Of a DNA stretch of 64,000 nucleotides, positions 54,713 to 63,505 are shown in pieces. The notes below the pieces were generated by a model. That model had not been told where the DNA came from and did no database searches. It saw only the letters and a list, made by a program, of their open reading frames with translations. A program made the position numbers and the translations under genes. Every line of letters starts with the position of its first letter. The stretch's first letter is position 1. Origin of the DNA: Noviherbaspirillum malthae (lineage in GTDB: Bacteria; Pseudomonadota; Gammaproteobacteria; Burkholderiales; Burkholderiaceae_D); assembly GCF_015352985.1 (NCBI RefSeq), contig NZ_JACYXF010000004.1:1-64000 (forward strand), read 5' to 3'.

Positions 54713-55642
54713 ATGAAGATAGATGTGCTTGGCGTCGAGGCATTCATCGCAATCTCCGATCACGGCAGCTTCCAGGCTGCGGCGGACAGCCTGTACATCA
54801 CCCAGACAGCAGTATCCCGGCGCATGCACACGCTCGAGGAATTCCTGGGAGTCAAGCTGGTGGAAAGAACAACCCGTTCGGTTGAGCTGACCAGTACCGG
54901 CAAGGACTTTCTTCCTCATGCCAGACGCTTGCTGAACGAACTGGCGAGCTCGCTTGCCGAGATCAGGGAAACCGGCAGATCGAAGCGCGGCAACGTGACG
55001 ATGGCGTGCGTGCCGACCGTCGGCATCCAGTTTCTGCCCAAGCTGATTCAGGAATACTCGTCATCATTTCCGGAGAACCGGATCAGGATCCTGGATCACA
55101 GCTCGACGGGCGTTGCCAACGCCGTGCTGCAGCGGGAAGCCGAATTCGGTATCAACATCGCGGGCCCGCACCATTCCGAACTGGAGAGCGTTCCCCTCCT
55201 CGAAGACAATTTCACCTTTGTGTGCCGTGATGATCATCCGTTCGCAAACCGTCGCGAGATCGCATGGAAGCAGCTGGACAAGCATCCGCTGATACTCCTT
55301 GGGCAGTTCAGCGGCAACCGCGCTCTTCTTGACCAGGCATTTGGAATGGAGAATTTGCAGCTTCAGTCCGTGTATGAGGTGCAGAGGGTGTCGACTGCGC
55401 TGGGCCTGGTTGCCGAGGGTGCGGGCGCCGCGGTACTGCCGCAGCTGGCAATGCAACGCGATGCCTATCCGCGAATACGCGTCATTCAATTGAGTCAGCC
55501 GCGTGTCGCCAGAACGCTTGTTCTACTCTCCCGGAAAAACGCAATCTTCTCGCCTGCAGCAGCAGCTTTATACGATCTGATTCGCAAGGCCGGAAAGGTC
55601 GCCCATACCAAGCGTACCGGCAAGTCGTCGTCATCAATGTAA
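54713..55642 (+). CDS. LysR-family transcriptional regulator
   Basis: A 309-residue LysR regulator. The helix-turn-helix is VEAFIAISDHGSFQAAADSLYITQTAVSRRMHTLE. The effector domain (about 95-300) includes GNVTMACVPTVGIQFLP, EFGINIAGPHHSE and LGLVAEGAGAAVLPQL. It is divergent from the PrpF/receptor/porin/DctA run and probably activates it in response to its substrate. This arrangement is like that of acid-degradation operons with a PrpF or GalD gene. The start has no strong ribosome-binding site. Confidence 0.9.
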   Translation: MKIDVLGVEAFIAISDHGSFQAAADSLYITQTAVSRRMHTLEEFLGVKLVERTTRSVELTSTGKDFLPHARRLLNELASSLAEIRETGRSKRGNVTMACVPTVGIQFLPKLIQEYSSSFPENRIRILDHSSTGVANAVLQREAEFGINIAGPHHSELESVPLLEDNFTFVCRDDHPFANRREIAWKQLDKHPLILLGQFSGNRALLDQAFGMENLQLQSVYEVQRVSTALGLVAEGAGAAVLPQLAMQRDAYPRIRVIQLSQPRVARTLVLLSRKNAIFSPAAAALYDLIRKAGKVAHTKRTGKSSSSM

Positions 55643-55940
55643 GGCCATCGAGAACGCCGATCTCGACGAGATCGCCACAGGTGCCGCTGGCGGTGTTACA
55701 GCCCGGTTGCCCTGGCCTTCCAATACTGGCTTGATCACCACCGACGGCTTTCGCCGGGATTGTCAAGGTATGCGGCTCGAAGACGCTATGGCCAGGAGCC
55801 TGGCATCGCTTCCTTTGAGTGCCGATTGCAGAGAGGCGATGACAGCGTACGAACGAATATTTGCGTTTGCTTGGCGTCTCCTCGGACCAGCCTTTGCGGG
55901 AGTTCGAGTGGCTGGAACGCTGGTTCGCCGCAAATTGAAG
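55643..55940. other. intergenic region
   Basis: About 300 bp between the convergent ends of two LysR genes. No gene or hairpin with a T-run is recognised. Confidence 0.3.
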
Positions 55941-56849
55941 CTATGTCGATGCGGTCCCTGAATGCGTCGTTATGTTCTTGAATATATCAAGGAGACATTG
56001 GGCGGCCGGAGAGAGATACCCGTCTGCTCGACACAGAACGCCAAACGAGCGCTTCATCTCGGTTTGCGGCACCGAGACCTCGCGCAGCGGCGCTCCGACA
56101 TTGCCTGCGCCGAGGTTCTTGCGGGATATGAAGCTCAGCAGGTCGGTACGTGCAATGAGCTTTGGCAGCAGCGATATCGAATTGGATGCGATCTGTACCC
56201 GCGGTAGGGGAAGATGATGGTCAGCGAATGTCTGATCCAGCCACTGCCTCGTTGCAACCGACTTCGCGGGTAGAACCCACTGGTAGTCACATAAATCCGC
56301 CATCTTGATTCGTCCGCTGCGGAACAGGGGATGTTGATGGCGACCGACGACCACGACTTCGTCATCGACGATAGGCCATGACATGAATTCCCTTTCCCTT
56401 TTCGACAAGGGCCCCACGACGATATCAAGCTGGCCCGTGCGCAGCGCCTCGCGCAGCACGTCGTTCATTCCGATGACCAGGTCCACCGTGACGCCGGGTG
56501 CCTGCGTCAGCAGTTCGCTGCACGCCTCGGGCAGCAAGTATTCCGCTGCGGTGGCAGCGCTGCCGACACGCACGTTGCCCATTACGCCTTTTGCAAAGTC
56601 GCTGACCTCGCGGGTCGCTTCCTCCATCGTGCGCCGCAGTACGCGGGCACGTGACAGCAGCACTTCTCCGACCGGCGTCAGGCGCAGGCGCCTTCCCTCC
56701 CTTTGAAACAGCTCGGTGCCGAGTTCGGCTTCGAGGCGGTCGATGCATTTGCTCAGCGCCGGCTGCGTGCGGAACAGTTTTTCTGCCGCCGATCCAAGGT
56801 GCCCCGTCTCCGCAATGGTCTCGAAGTAGTGCAGGTCGCGCAAATCCAT
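55941..56849 (-). CDS. LysR-family transcriptional regulator
   Basis: A 302-residue LysR regulator. Helix-turn-helix: LHYFETIAETGHLGSAAEKLFRTQPALSKCIDRLE. Effector domain: GNVRVGSAATAAEYLLPEA, DIVVGPLSKRE, and SISLLPKLIARTDLLSFISR. It is divergent from the hydroxyacid dehydrogenase/RraA/receptor operon at 56955. Two TTCATGAA boxes lie in the gap, between its start and that operon. It probably regulates that operon in response to a 2-oxo or 2-hydroxy acid. Confidence 0.9.
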   Translation of the reverse strand: MDLRDLHYFETIAETGHLGSAAEKLFRTQPALSKCIDRLEAELGTELFQREGRRLRLTPVGEVLLSRARVLRRTMEEATREVSDFAKGVMGNVRVGSAATAAEYLLPEACSELLTQAPGVTVDLVIGMNDVLREALRTGQLDIVVGPLSKREREFMSWPIVDDEVVVVGRHQHPLFRSGRIKMADLCDYQWVLPAKSVATRQWLDQTFADHHLPLPRVQIASNSISLLPKLIARTDLLSFISRKNLGAGNVGAPLREVSVPQTEMKRSFGVLCRADGYLSPAAQCLLDIFKNITTHSGTAST

Positions 56850-56869
56850 AGATGAATGCCAGTTATAGG

Positions 56870-56900
56870 TTCATGAAAATTAGAAAATAGACTTCATGAA
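56870..56900. promoter_or_regulatory. paired TTCATGAA boxes, candidate LysR operator
   Basis: The 8-bp palindrome TTCATGAA occurs at 56870-56877 and 56893-56900, 23 bp apart (about two helical turns), in the AT-rich gap between the LysR gene (start 56849) and the dehydrogenase gene (start 56955). LysR proteins bind pairs of sites with such spacing, one for recognition and one for activation. Confidence 0.5.
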
Positions 56901-56954
56901 TGGCATTGTCAATAATCAGCGTGTTGCCCCAATGACTCTGACCTCGATCTTGCC

Positions 56955-57953
56955 ATGCCACATACCATTCTCGTTACCGCATCCAAGCTGGCGCCGGCGG
57001 GCATGCGCCGCCTCGAAGAGGCGCAATGCCGTGTCCTGCTGCTCAACGATGCCGACAGCACCGAAGAACTCGATACCCTCATGGCGACGGAACCGGTCGA
57101 TGCCGTGATTTCACGCACCATAGCGCTCTCTGCCAAGGCCATCGCGTCCTGTCCGACCCTGAAAGTCATCTCCAAACATGGCGTAGGTGTGAGCAACATC
57201 GATGTAGCCGCAGCTACAGCGCGCGGTATTCCGGTTTTTGTCACGCCCGGTGCCAACGCACAGTCGGTAGCGGAAATGACGCTGGGATTGATGTTCTCGG
57301 CGGCGCGCAGGATCGCCTGGATGGATGGCGAACTTCGTGCCGGCAGATGGACGCGCGCTCAGGACGGCTTGCAGCTGCAAGGCCGCACGCTTGGGCTGGT
57401 CGGCTTCGGGCAGATCGGCCAGCGCGTCGCCGGCGTCTGCCTGGCGCTCGGCATGCGGGTCGCGGCCTTCGATCCCGCCCTTGGCAGCCGGAATCCTTTT
57501 CCGCAGGTGGAACTCGTATCGTCGATCGAAGAGCTGCTTCCGCAATGCGATGTACTGAGTCTGCATGTGCCGCTGACGGCACGCACGCGCGGGATGATCG
57601 GCGCAGCGCAGCTGCAGATGCTGCCCCCTGGCGCCATTGTCATCAACACTGCGCGAGGCGAAGTGATTGACGAAGGCGCATTGATTGACGCACTCGAATC
57701 ACGCCGCCTCTTTGCCGCAGGCCTCGACACCATGGCAATCGAGCCGCTGCCCACAGACAGTGCGCTGCTGCGCCTGGCGAACGTGGTGCTGACACCGCAT
57801 GTCGGCGGTTCGACACCCGATGCACTTGCGGCGATGGCCAGTGGAGCCGCCGATAACGTGCTGCGCTGGCTGGATGGTGAAAGCATCGATTCCGCTTCCT
57901 GCGTCAATCCCCAGGTTCTGGCCGCTTCCACTATCAACGAAAGAACAGCATGA
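56955..57953 (+). CDS. NAD-dependent D-2-hydroxyacid dehydrogenase
   Basis: A 332-residue member of the D-isomer-specific 2-hydroxyacid dehydrogenase (phosphoglycerate dehydrogenase-like) family. The NAD-binding loop is LGLVGFGQIGQRVAGVCLALGMRVAAFDP. The catalytic Arg lies in INTARGEVIDEGAL, the Glu in the segment LDTMAIEPLPTD, and the His in VVLTPHVGGSTPDA. It would reduce a 2-oxo acid or oxidise the hydroxy acid. It lies upstream of an RraA-type aldolase gene that overlaps it by four bases, and a Bug receptor gene. A specific substrate cannot be named. Confidence 0.9.
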   Translation: MPHTILVTASKLAPAGMRRLEEAQCRVLLLNDADSTEELDTLMATEPVDAVISRTIALSAKAIASCPTLKVISKHGVGVSNIDVAAATARGIPVFVTPGANAQSVAEMTLGLMFSAARRIAWMDGELRAGRWTRAQDGLQLQGRTLGLVGFGQIGQRVAGVCLALGMRVAAFDPALGSRNPFPQVELVSSIEELLPQCDVLSLHVPLTARTRGMIGAAQLQMLPPGAIVINTARGEVIDEGALIDALESRRLFAAGLDTMAIEPLPTDSALLRLANVVLTPHVGGSTPDALAAMASGAADNVLRWLDGESIDSASCVNPQVLAASTINERTA

Positions 57954-58648
57954 CCATCGATGACAGCATCCAGTGGCCCCCGGGCTATTGCATCAATCCC
58001 CGCGTGCAAAACATGCCTGCCGAGGTAATCGAGGCATTTCGGGAGATTCCCGTCGCTGTCGCAGGAGATTGCATGGGCCGCAGCATCGGCGCCATGGGCC
58101 TGCGTACATACCACGACGACATCGGCCTGACGATGTGCGGTCCGGCGCTCACGGTCCGGGTGCGTCCCGGCGACAACCTCATGATTCACAAGGCGCTGAC
58201 CATGGTTCAGACGGGCGATGTGCTCGTCATTGACGGCGGCGGCGACCTGACCCAGGCATTGATGGGCGGGCTGATGCGTACGACGGCACTGACCCGCAAG
58301 CTGGGCGGCCTGGTCATCGACGGCGCCATCCGGGACCTCGTCGAATGGGCCGAAGGCGGGCTTCCTGTGTTTGCACGCGGCCATACGCATCGCGGTCCGA
58401 GCAAGGAAGGTCCGGGGGAGATCAATGTGCCAGTGTGCTGCGCCGGGCTAGTGGTGCAGCCGGGCGACCTGGTGCTCGGCGACGCCGACGGCGTGATCGC
58501 CATTCCCGCATCGGAAGCCCCTTCCCTGCTGGCTGCGGCGCGCGCGCATCTGAAAAAGGAAGAGGCAATCCGCGCAGCCAACCGCGAAGGCAGCTCGGAC
58601 CCGGAACGCTTCGATGCCATCCTGCGCAAAAAAGGATTGCCCATCTGA
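57950..58648 (+). CDS. RraA-fold 4-carboxy-4-hydroxy-2-oxoadipate aldolase-like
   Basis: A 232-residue protein of the RraA / CHA-aldolase / oxaloacetate decarboxylase family. It has the R128-D129 pair in LVIDGAIRDLVEW, matching R123-D124 of LigK-type aldolases, and the GDLVLGDADGVIAIP motif typical of metal-binding members. As a LigK/HmgA-type class II aldolase it would split a hydroxy-oxo acid to pyruvate or oxaloacetate, consistent with the adjacent dehydrogenase and receptor. RraA itself (RNase E inhibitor) lacks the acid-degradation context seen here. Start ATGA overlaps the upstream stop. Confidence 0.82.
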   Translation: MTIDDSIQWPPGYCINPRVQNMPAEVIEAFREIPVAVAGDCMGRSIGAMGLRTYHDDIGLTMCGPALTVRVRPGDNLMIHKALTMVQTGDVLVIDGGGDLTQALMGGLMRTTALTRKLGGLVIDGAIRDLVEWAEGGLPVFARGHTHRGPSKEGPGEINVPVCCAGLVVQPGDLVLGDADGVIAIPASEAPSLLAAARAHLKKEEAIRAANREGSSDPERFDAILRKKGLPI

Positions 58649-58693
58649 TACTGATCCCAAGCCAATCCACGACATAAGTAAAAGGAGAGACAG

Positions 58694-59677
58694 ATGAATC
58701 GTCGCAAATGGATGCTCGCCGCCGGCGGCCTTGTCATCGCAGCCGCTGGCAGCCCTATCGCATTCGCCGAGCAAAAATGGCCGGACAAGCCGGTCAAGCT
58801 GATTGTGCCCTTCCCGCCCGGTGGCGGCACCGACACCTTGAGCCGCACCATCGCGGACAAGCTGTCGAAGGAAAAAGGATGGATCTTCGTGGTGGAAAAC
58901 CGCCCGGGCGCGGGAGGCAATATCGGCCTGGATGTGGTCGCCAAGGCGGCTGCGGACGGTTACACCATCGGCATGGGCCAGACGTCCAATCTCGCCATCA
59001 ACCCGTCGCTGTATCCGAAACTGCCTTTCGATCCGGCGAAGGACTTTGCGCCGATCACCCTGGTTGCCGAGCAGGCTCAGGTGCTCGTCGTCTCCAGCAA
59101 GTCTCCTTACAAGAGCCTGGCGGACCTCATCAAGGCAGCAAAGGAAAACAAGGACGGTGGATTGAAGGTGGCGCTGGCGGGCAACGGCACGGTCGGGCAC
59201 CTGGCAGGAGAACTGTTCGAGCGCAAGGCACAGGTCAAGTTTCTGAACGTTCCCTACAAGGGCGCGGGCCCCGCGATGATCGACCTGCTGTCCGGGCAGG
59301 TAGATCTCTATTTTGGCAATACGCAAGCGGTGATTCCGCAGATAGCCGGCGGCAAGCTGCGCGCCCTTGCCGTGACTTCGGCTAAGCGGGTCAAGTCGCT
59401 GCCGGCCATTCCGACGCTCGCCGAGTCGGGCTTTCCCGGTTTCGAGGCAGTCAGCTGGTCCGGACTGGTTGCGCCTGCCGGAACGCCGCAGACCATCGTG
59501 GAGAGCATCAACAAGGAGGTCAATCTCTTGCTGAAGAAGCCCGACGTGCTCGAAAGGCTGAGCGCGGAAGGAAGTGATCCGCTCGGCGGCTCCTCCAGGG
59601 ACTACGATGCACTCATCAAGGCCGAGCGCTCCAAGTGGGGCAACCTGATTCGCGAAGCGGGGATCAAGCTCGAGTAA
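58694..59677 (+). CDS. Bug/TctC-type periplasmic solute receptor
   Basis: A 327-residue Bug receptor with AAAAGGAGAGACAG before the ATG. Signal peptide MNRRKWMLAAGGLVIAAAGSPIAFAE (basic start, cleaved near AFA), then KWPDKPVKLIVPFPPGGGTDTLSRTIADK, ENRPGAGGNIGLD, and VPYKGAGPAMIDLLSGQVDLYF. It closes the hydroxyacid dehydrogenase/RraA operon, 45 bp after the aldolase gene, and so probably binds its substrate. No TctA/TctB gene is present. It is the third Bug receptor in the window. Confidence 0.93.
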   Translation: MNRRKWMLAAGGLVIAAAGSPIAFAEQKWPDKPVKLIVPFPPGGGTDTLSRTIADKLSKEKGWIFVVENRPGAGGNIGLDVVAKAAADGYTIGMGQTSNLAINPSLYPKLPFDPAKDFAPITLVAEQAQVLVVSSKSPYKSLADLIKAAKENKDGGLKVALAGNGTVGHLAGELFERKAQVKFLNVPYKGAGPAMIDLLSGQVDLYFGNTQAVIPQIAGGKLRALAVTSAKRVKSLPAIPTLAESGFPGFEAVSWSGLVAPAGTPQTIVESINKEVNLLLKKPDVLERLSAEGSDPLGGSSRDYDALIKAERSKWGNLIREAGIKLE

Positions 59678-59697
59678 CAAGCGTGATTGACTTCGCA

Positions 59698-59714
59698 AGG
59701 GAAGTGACTTCCCT
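59698..59714. terminator. hairpin after the Bug receptor gene
   Basis: AGGGAAG, a 3-base loop (TGA) and CTTCCCT form a perfect 7-bp stem, 20 bp after the receptor stop codon. There is no T-run after it, so it is not a classical intrinsic terminator. It may stabilise the message or mark a Rho-dependent end between convergent genes. Confidence 0.35.
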
Positions 59715-59849
59715 CCAAGTTCATTCACGCGAGATTCCCCGGGAAAAAGGCAGCAGATGCTCTGATGATGACGGACCGTCCTTGCCCGGAGGGACGGCCT
59801 GCCATCAAGCGAGTCGCGAGAAACGGCTCGGAGCAAGGCTGGCCCAAGC

Positions 59850-61433
59850 TTATTCCGGCAAGCCGGCAATGCGCAAGCCATCTACCAAGATGGCGAGATT
59901 CTCCGGCCGGTGTATCGGCAGCCATTGCCCGATATCGGCAAGACGCAGCGCGGGGTCGAGCTGACGCAGTTTCTCCATTGCGCTCCTGGCTTCGGCAATC
60001 CGACCCGCATGCGCATTGCTCGCGGCAAGGATGGCGACCGCCAGCAGCAGACTCGACAAGTCCCGGACTGCTTTCTCGGCCCACGACGACGCCGCATCGA
60101 AGCGCCCGAGGAAAAGATGCGCGGCCGCCATGCCGGCTTGCATCCGGTACAGCTCCGGGTCGAGCGGACTCAGGCTCATCGCGCGCGTGAGATGCTCGAT
60201 GGCCGCATCGGTTTCACCGTGCCAGAGTCTGAGGAAGCCGCCGAGGAACCATGCCGATGCAAGATTCGGATTGAGCACGAGCGCCTTGTCCACCAGTGCG
60301 ATGCCGCCCGGAAGATCGCCGGCAAGATGTCCCAGCGCATGGCCGCTCCTCGTGAGAGCGACGGCATCGCCCTTGCCCAGTTCTACCGCCCGGCGCGCCA
60401 GCCGGATGCCTTCGGCAATCTCATGCGGGCGATCGGCCAGCCAGCCATTCACCTTTTGCCAGCAGCGGCACCATGCCGCCATCGCATAGGCTGACGCGAA
60501 CCCGGCATCGAACTCCATGGCTTTGTGGAAGAGCGGCAAGGCTTCGTCGATGCACTCCTTGGTTCCGAAATGGGATTTGGCCATGCCGCGCAGATAATAA
60601 TCGTAGGCATCGAGGCTTTCGGTCGGCTTGTCCCGCGCACGTTCGATCTCGGCCCGCTCGAGCTGCGGCACGATGGCACCGACCACGCTTTCGGCAATCT
60701 TGTCCTGCAGGTCGAAGATGTCGTCGAGCACGCCTTCAAAGCGGCCTGCCCAGTGATGCGCGCCGGTCGCCGCATCGATCAGCTGGCCGGTGATGCGCAC
60801 GCGATTTTTCGCGGCTCGCCAGCTGCCTTCCAGCACATAGCGTACACCCAGTTCGCGGCCGACCTGTTTCATGTCCACCGCGCGCCCCTTGTAGGTGAAG
60901 CTTGAGTTGCGTGCGATGACGAACAGCCAGCGATACTGAGACAGTGCTGCAATGATGTCCTCCACCACGCCGTCCGCAAGGTAGTCCTGCTCCCTGTCGC
61001 CGCTCAGGTTCACGAACGGCAATACGGCAATCGACGGTTTGGCCGGCAAGGCCGTCATGGATGCGGGAACCTGGCCCGATGCAGCGGACAGGCTGCCGGA
61101 GGAGCCGATTTCATCCGATGGCTTGACTTCCCTGACGTCGGCCGCAAACCGGAATCCCTTGCGGGCGATGGTGCGAATCACCCGCTGCTGCTCGCCGTTG
61201 TCGCCTACCGCCTTGCGCACCGCATTGATATGGCTGGCCAGGGTCGATTCGGAAACGATACGGCCGGACCAGACTGCCTCGATCAGTTCGTCCCTGCTGA
61301 CGACGCGCTCGCGGCATTTCGCCAGATAGGCCAGCAGGTCGAAAACCTGGGGCGCGGTTGCGATAATCCGGGATGCCCGAAGAAGCTCGCGCCGGTCCAG
61401 GTCGAGCACGCAATCCTCAAACACTAAGTGCAT
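59850..61433 (-). CDS. winged-helix TolB/TPR regulator (CadC-like HTH)
   Basis: A 527-residue regulator. The N-terminal OmpR/CadC-type winged helix (about 1-100) includes RELLRASRIIATAPQVFDLLAYLAKCRERVVSRDELIEAVW and ESTLASHINAVRKAVGDNG in outline. A linker leads to a TolB-N-like domain (about 130-260: PSIAVLPFVNLSGDREQDYLADGV). The rest is TPR-type helices (about 280-520), ending in a AAVAILAASNAHAGRIAEA region. No membrane helix is visible, unlike CadC. This architecture is known from family surveys; the signal is unknown. It is divergent from the NmrA/AhpD/cupin operon, its likely target. Confidence 0.88.
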   Translation of the reverse strand: MHLVFEDCVLDLDRRELLRASRIIATAPQVFDLLAYLAKCRERVVSRDELIEAVWSGRIVSESTLASHINAVRKAVGDNGEQQRVIRTIARKGFRFAADVREVKPSDEIGSSGSLSAASGQVPASMTALPAKPSIAVLPFVNLSGDREQDYLADGVVEDIIAALSQYRWLFVIARNSSFTYKGRAVDMKQVGRELGVRYVLEGSWRAAKNRVRITGQLIDAATGAHHWAGRFEGVLDDIFDLQDKIAESVVGAIVPQLERAEIERARDKPTESLDAYDYYLRGMAKSHFGTKECIDEALPLFHKAMEFDAGFASAYAMAAWCRCWQKVNGWLADRPHEIAEGIRLARRAVELGKGDAVALTRSGHALGHLAGDLPGGIALVDKALVLNPNLASAWFLGGFLRLWHGETDAAIEHLTRAMSLSPLDPELYRMQAGMAAAHLFLGRFDAASSWAEKAVRDLSSLLLAVAILAASNAHAGRIAEARSAMEKLRQLDPALRLADIGQWLPIHRPENLAILVDGLRIAGLPE

Positions 61434-61646
61434 TCATGGCTCCCTGTTGCGGATGTATTGGCGGCATACCCCGCAAGCGTTCCAGGCGGAACTTCCCGCT
61501 GGACGGCAAGGGTTTCTGAAAGCATATCCAAACCAAATCCAATGAAAACTCAAGATATCGGCAAAGTTTTCCGCCGGCCGACGCCGCACACTGCATCCAT
61601 CGATCGCAGTACTGAAGATGATAGACACTGAATCAAGGAGCGGAAC

Positions 61647-62399
61647 ATGAAGATTGTTGTTATTGGCGGCAGCGGCCTGATCGGTTCGAACATTGTAAAC
61701 CGGCTACGCCGCGATGGTCATGAGACCCTGGCGGCCTCGCCGAGCACCGGCGTGAACACCGTTAGCGGCGAAGGGCTGGGCGAAGCGCTTGCCGGTGCGC
61801 AGGTCGTCGTCGACGTGGCGAACTCTCCTTCGTTCGAAGACAGGGCCGTACTGGAATTCTTCGAAACCTCCGGTAGACATCTTCTTGCCGCCGAGGCGGC
61901 AGCCGGCGTCAAGCACCATGTCGCGCTCTCCATCGTCGGCACCGACCGTCTTCCGGACAATGGTTACTTTCGGGCCAAGCTCGCCCAGGAAAACCTGATC
62001 AAGGCGTCGAAGATTCCCTACACCATTCTCCGCGCAACCCAGTTCTTCGAGTTCATGGAAGGCATCATCAACTCGGCCGACGACGGCGGAACGATTCGAC
62101 TGTCGCCCGCCCTCATCCAGCCGATTTCGGCGGATGACGTATCGGCGGCTTTGGCCGACATCGCGGTCGGCACACCGGTGAACGGCACGCTCGAAGTGGG
62201 CGGTCCCGAGCGCTTTCCGCTCGACGATATTGCACGTCGGTTTCTTGCCATGCGCAGCGACAAGAGGCAGGTCATTGCCGACGTGCATGCACGCTACTTC
62301 GGCAGCGAACTGGATGACCGGTCTCTCGTCACAAGCGGCAGTGCGCGCATCAGTCCGACGCGCTTCCACGACTGGCTCGAGCGCATGGCTGCGCAATAA
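61647..62399 (+). CDS. NAD(P)-binding atypical SDR (NmrA-like)
   Basis: A 250-residue atypical short-chain dehydrogenase. The NAD(P) motif is KIVVIGGSGLIGSNIVNRL, the usual N-terminal Rossmann strand. It lacks the canonical Y-x-x-x-K; instead it has GYFRAKLAQENLIKASKIPYTILRATQFFEFM, typical of NmrA-like NAD(P)-sensing or reductase proteins. GGAG precedes the ATG. First gene of a plus-strand operon with AhpD-like and cupin genes, divergent from the winged-helix TPR regulator. The role may be redox or stress response. Confidence 0.87.
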   Translation: MKIVVIGGSGLIGSNIVNRLRRDGHETLAASPSTGVNTVSGEGLGEALAGAQVVVDVANSPSFEDRAVLEFFETSGRHLLAAEAAAGVKHHVALSIVGTDRLPDNGYFRAKLAQENLIKASKIPYTILRATQFFEFMEGIINSADDGGTIRLSPALIQPISADDVSAALADIAVGTPVNGTLEVGGPERFPLDDIARRFLAMRSDKRQVIADVHARYFGSELDDRSLVTSGSARISPTRFHDWLERMAAQ

Positions 62400-62462
62400 G
62401 CAGCCCCTCTTTCATCGGCCGGTTTGGCCGGCTAACAGAATTTTTCACACGGATGACTCATC

Positions 62463-62942
62463 ATGACCCAACGCATCGATTACCAGAAGCAATCCCCCGA
62501 GCTGTTCAAGAAATTCGTCGAGTTCAGCCTTGCCCTCCGGCAGTCTTCCATCGAGGCGTCCATACGTGACCTCGTGGATATCCGGGCATCCCAGATCAAT
62601 GGCTGCGCCTTCTGCGTCGACATGCACGTCAAGGAAGCCACGATGCATGGAGAGCGCCCGCTCAGGCTGCATCACGTCGCCATCTGGCGCGAGTCCAATC
62701 TGTTCAGTCCGCGTGAACGGGCGGCACTGGCATGGGCCGAAGTCCTGACCCGGATTCCGGCCGAGGGCGTGGCGGATGAAATCTATGAGCGCGTCCGCTC
62801 TCAATTGTCCGAGAAAGAACTGTCCGACCTGACGTTCCAGATCATGTCGATCAATGCCTGGAATCGGGTGAACGTCGGTGTTCGTGTGGCGCCGGGCGCC
62901 TATGACAAGGCATTCGGCATAGACAAGTCCGGGCTTGCCTGA
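62463..62942 (+). CDS. carboxymuconolactone-decarboxylase/AhpD-type protein
   Basis: A 159-residue member of the AhpD/CMD family of all-helical proteins. The redox motif is NGCAFCVDMHVKEA (CxxC then a His), which in AhpD relays electrons for peroxide reduction. The second helix set includes FSPRERAALAWAEVLTRI. It is the second gene of the operon after the NmrA-like gene. The CxxC pair points to peroxidase-type function rather than lactone decarboxylation. The start lies 60 bp after the preceding stop. Confidence 0.9.
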   Translation: MTQRIDYQKQSPELFKKFVEFSLALRQSSIEASIRDLVDIRASQINGCAFCVDMHVKEATMHGERPLRLHHVAIWRESNLFSPRERAALAWAEVLTRIPAEGVADEIYERVRSQLSEKELSDLTFQIMSINAWNRVNVGVRVAPGAYDKAFGIDKSGLA

Positions 62943-63046
62943 TCAGGCGGCGATGCGACCGCACAAGGATTGCCGCCGCATCGCCTGCACTTCTCGGAAA
63001 CTTAACCCGCGACCTTACCGTGCGGTTCGACAGCAAGGAGCAGTCC

Positions 63047-63448
63047 ATGAACATTTTCAAACCCTTCGCCGTGCTGCTTTTAATGGCGGCCGGCTCCGCC
63101 GGAGCACAGCAGCTGACGCCCGATGTGAAAGTGACGCCGCTGATGGCCAAGGCGCTGGCCGACTATCCCGGCAAGGAAGTCACGGCAATCACGGTGGAGT
63201 ATGCGCCGGGCGGCGCAGATCCCGTGCATCGTCACAATGCGCACGGATTCATCTACGTGCTGGAAGGCTCGATTGTGATGGGTGTACGCGGCGGCGAATC
63301 CGTGACGCTGACGCCCGGCCAGACATTCTACGAAGGCCCCAACGATGTACATACCGTCGGGCGCAATGCAAGCCTTACCAAGCCCGCAAGGTTCGTGGTC
63401 TTCCTGCTGAAGAACCGTGACGAACCGATCCTGACGCCGGTGCAGTGA
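63047..63448 (+). CDS. secreted cupin-domain protein
   Basis: A 133-residue exported cupin. The ATG at 63047 follows AAGGAGCAGTCC, and a signal peptide follows (MNIFKPFAVLLLMAAGSAGAQQ). The metal site is in PVHRHNAHGFIYVLEGSIVMGVRGGE (two His, Glu) with the last His in GPNDVHTVGR. This is the usual four-ligand cupin pattern. Third gene of the NmrA/AhpD operon. A periplasmic location suggests a metal-dependent dioxygenase or binding role; the substrate is unknown. Confidence 0.85.
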   Translation: MNIFKPFAVLLLMAAGSAGAQQLTPDVKVTPLMAKALADYPGKEVTAITVEYAPGGADPVHRHNAHGFIYVLEGSIVMGVRGGESVTLTPGQTFYEGPNDVHTVGRNASLTKPARFVVFLLKNRDEPILTPVQ

Positions 63449-63505
63449 TGCAAGCGGTACAAGGCCAACGGCAGGCCGATATGTGAGATGGCACCGGTGT
63501 CTGCA

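Noticed and set aside
61550-61560. TCAAGATATCG, an 11-bp match to the reverse complement of the shared 19-bp motif, upstream of the NmrA-like gene
   Set aside because: Only 11 of 19 positions match exactly, which can occur by chance in a window this long, and the flanking bases differ. It is not counted as a third operator copy.
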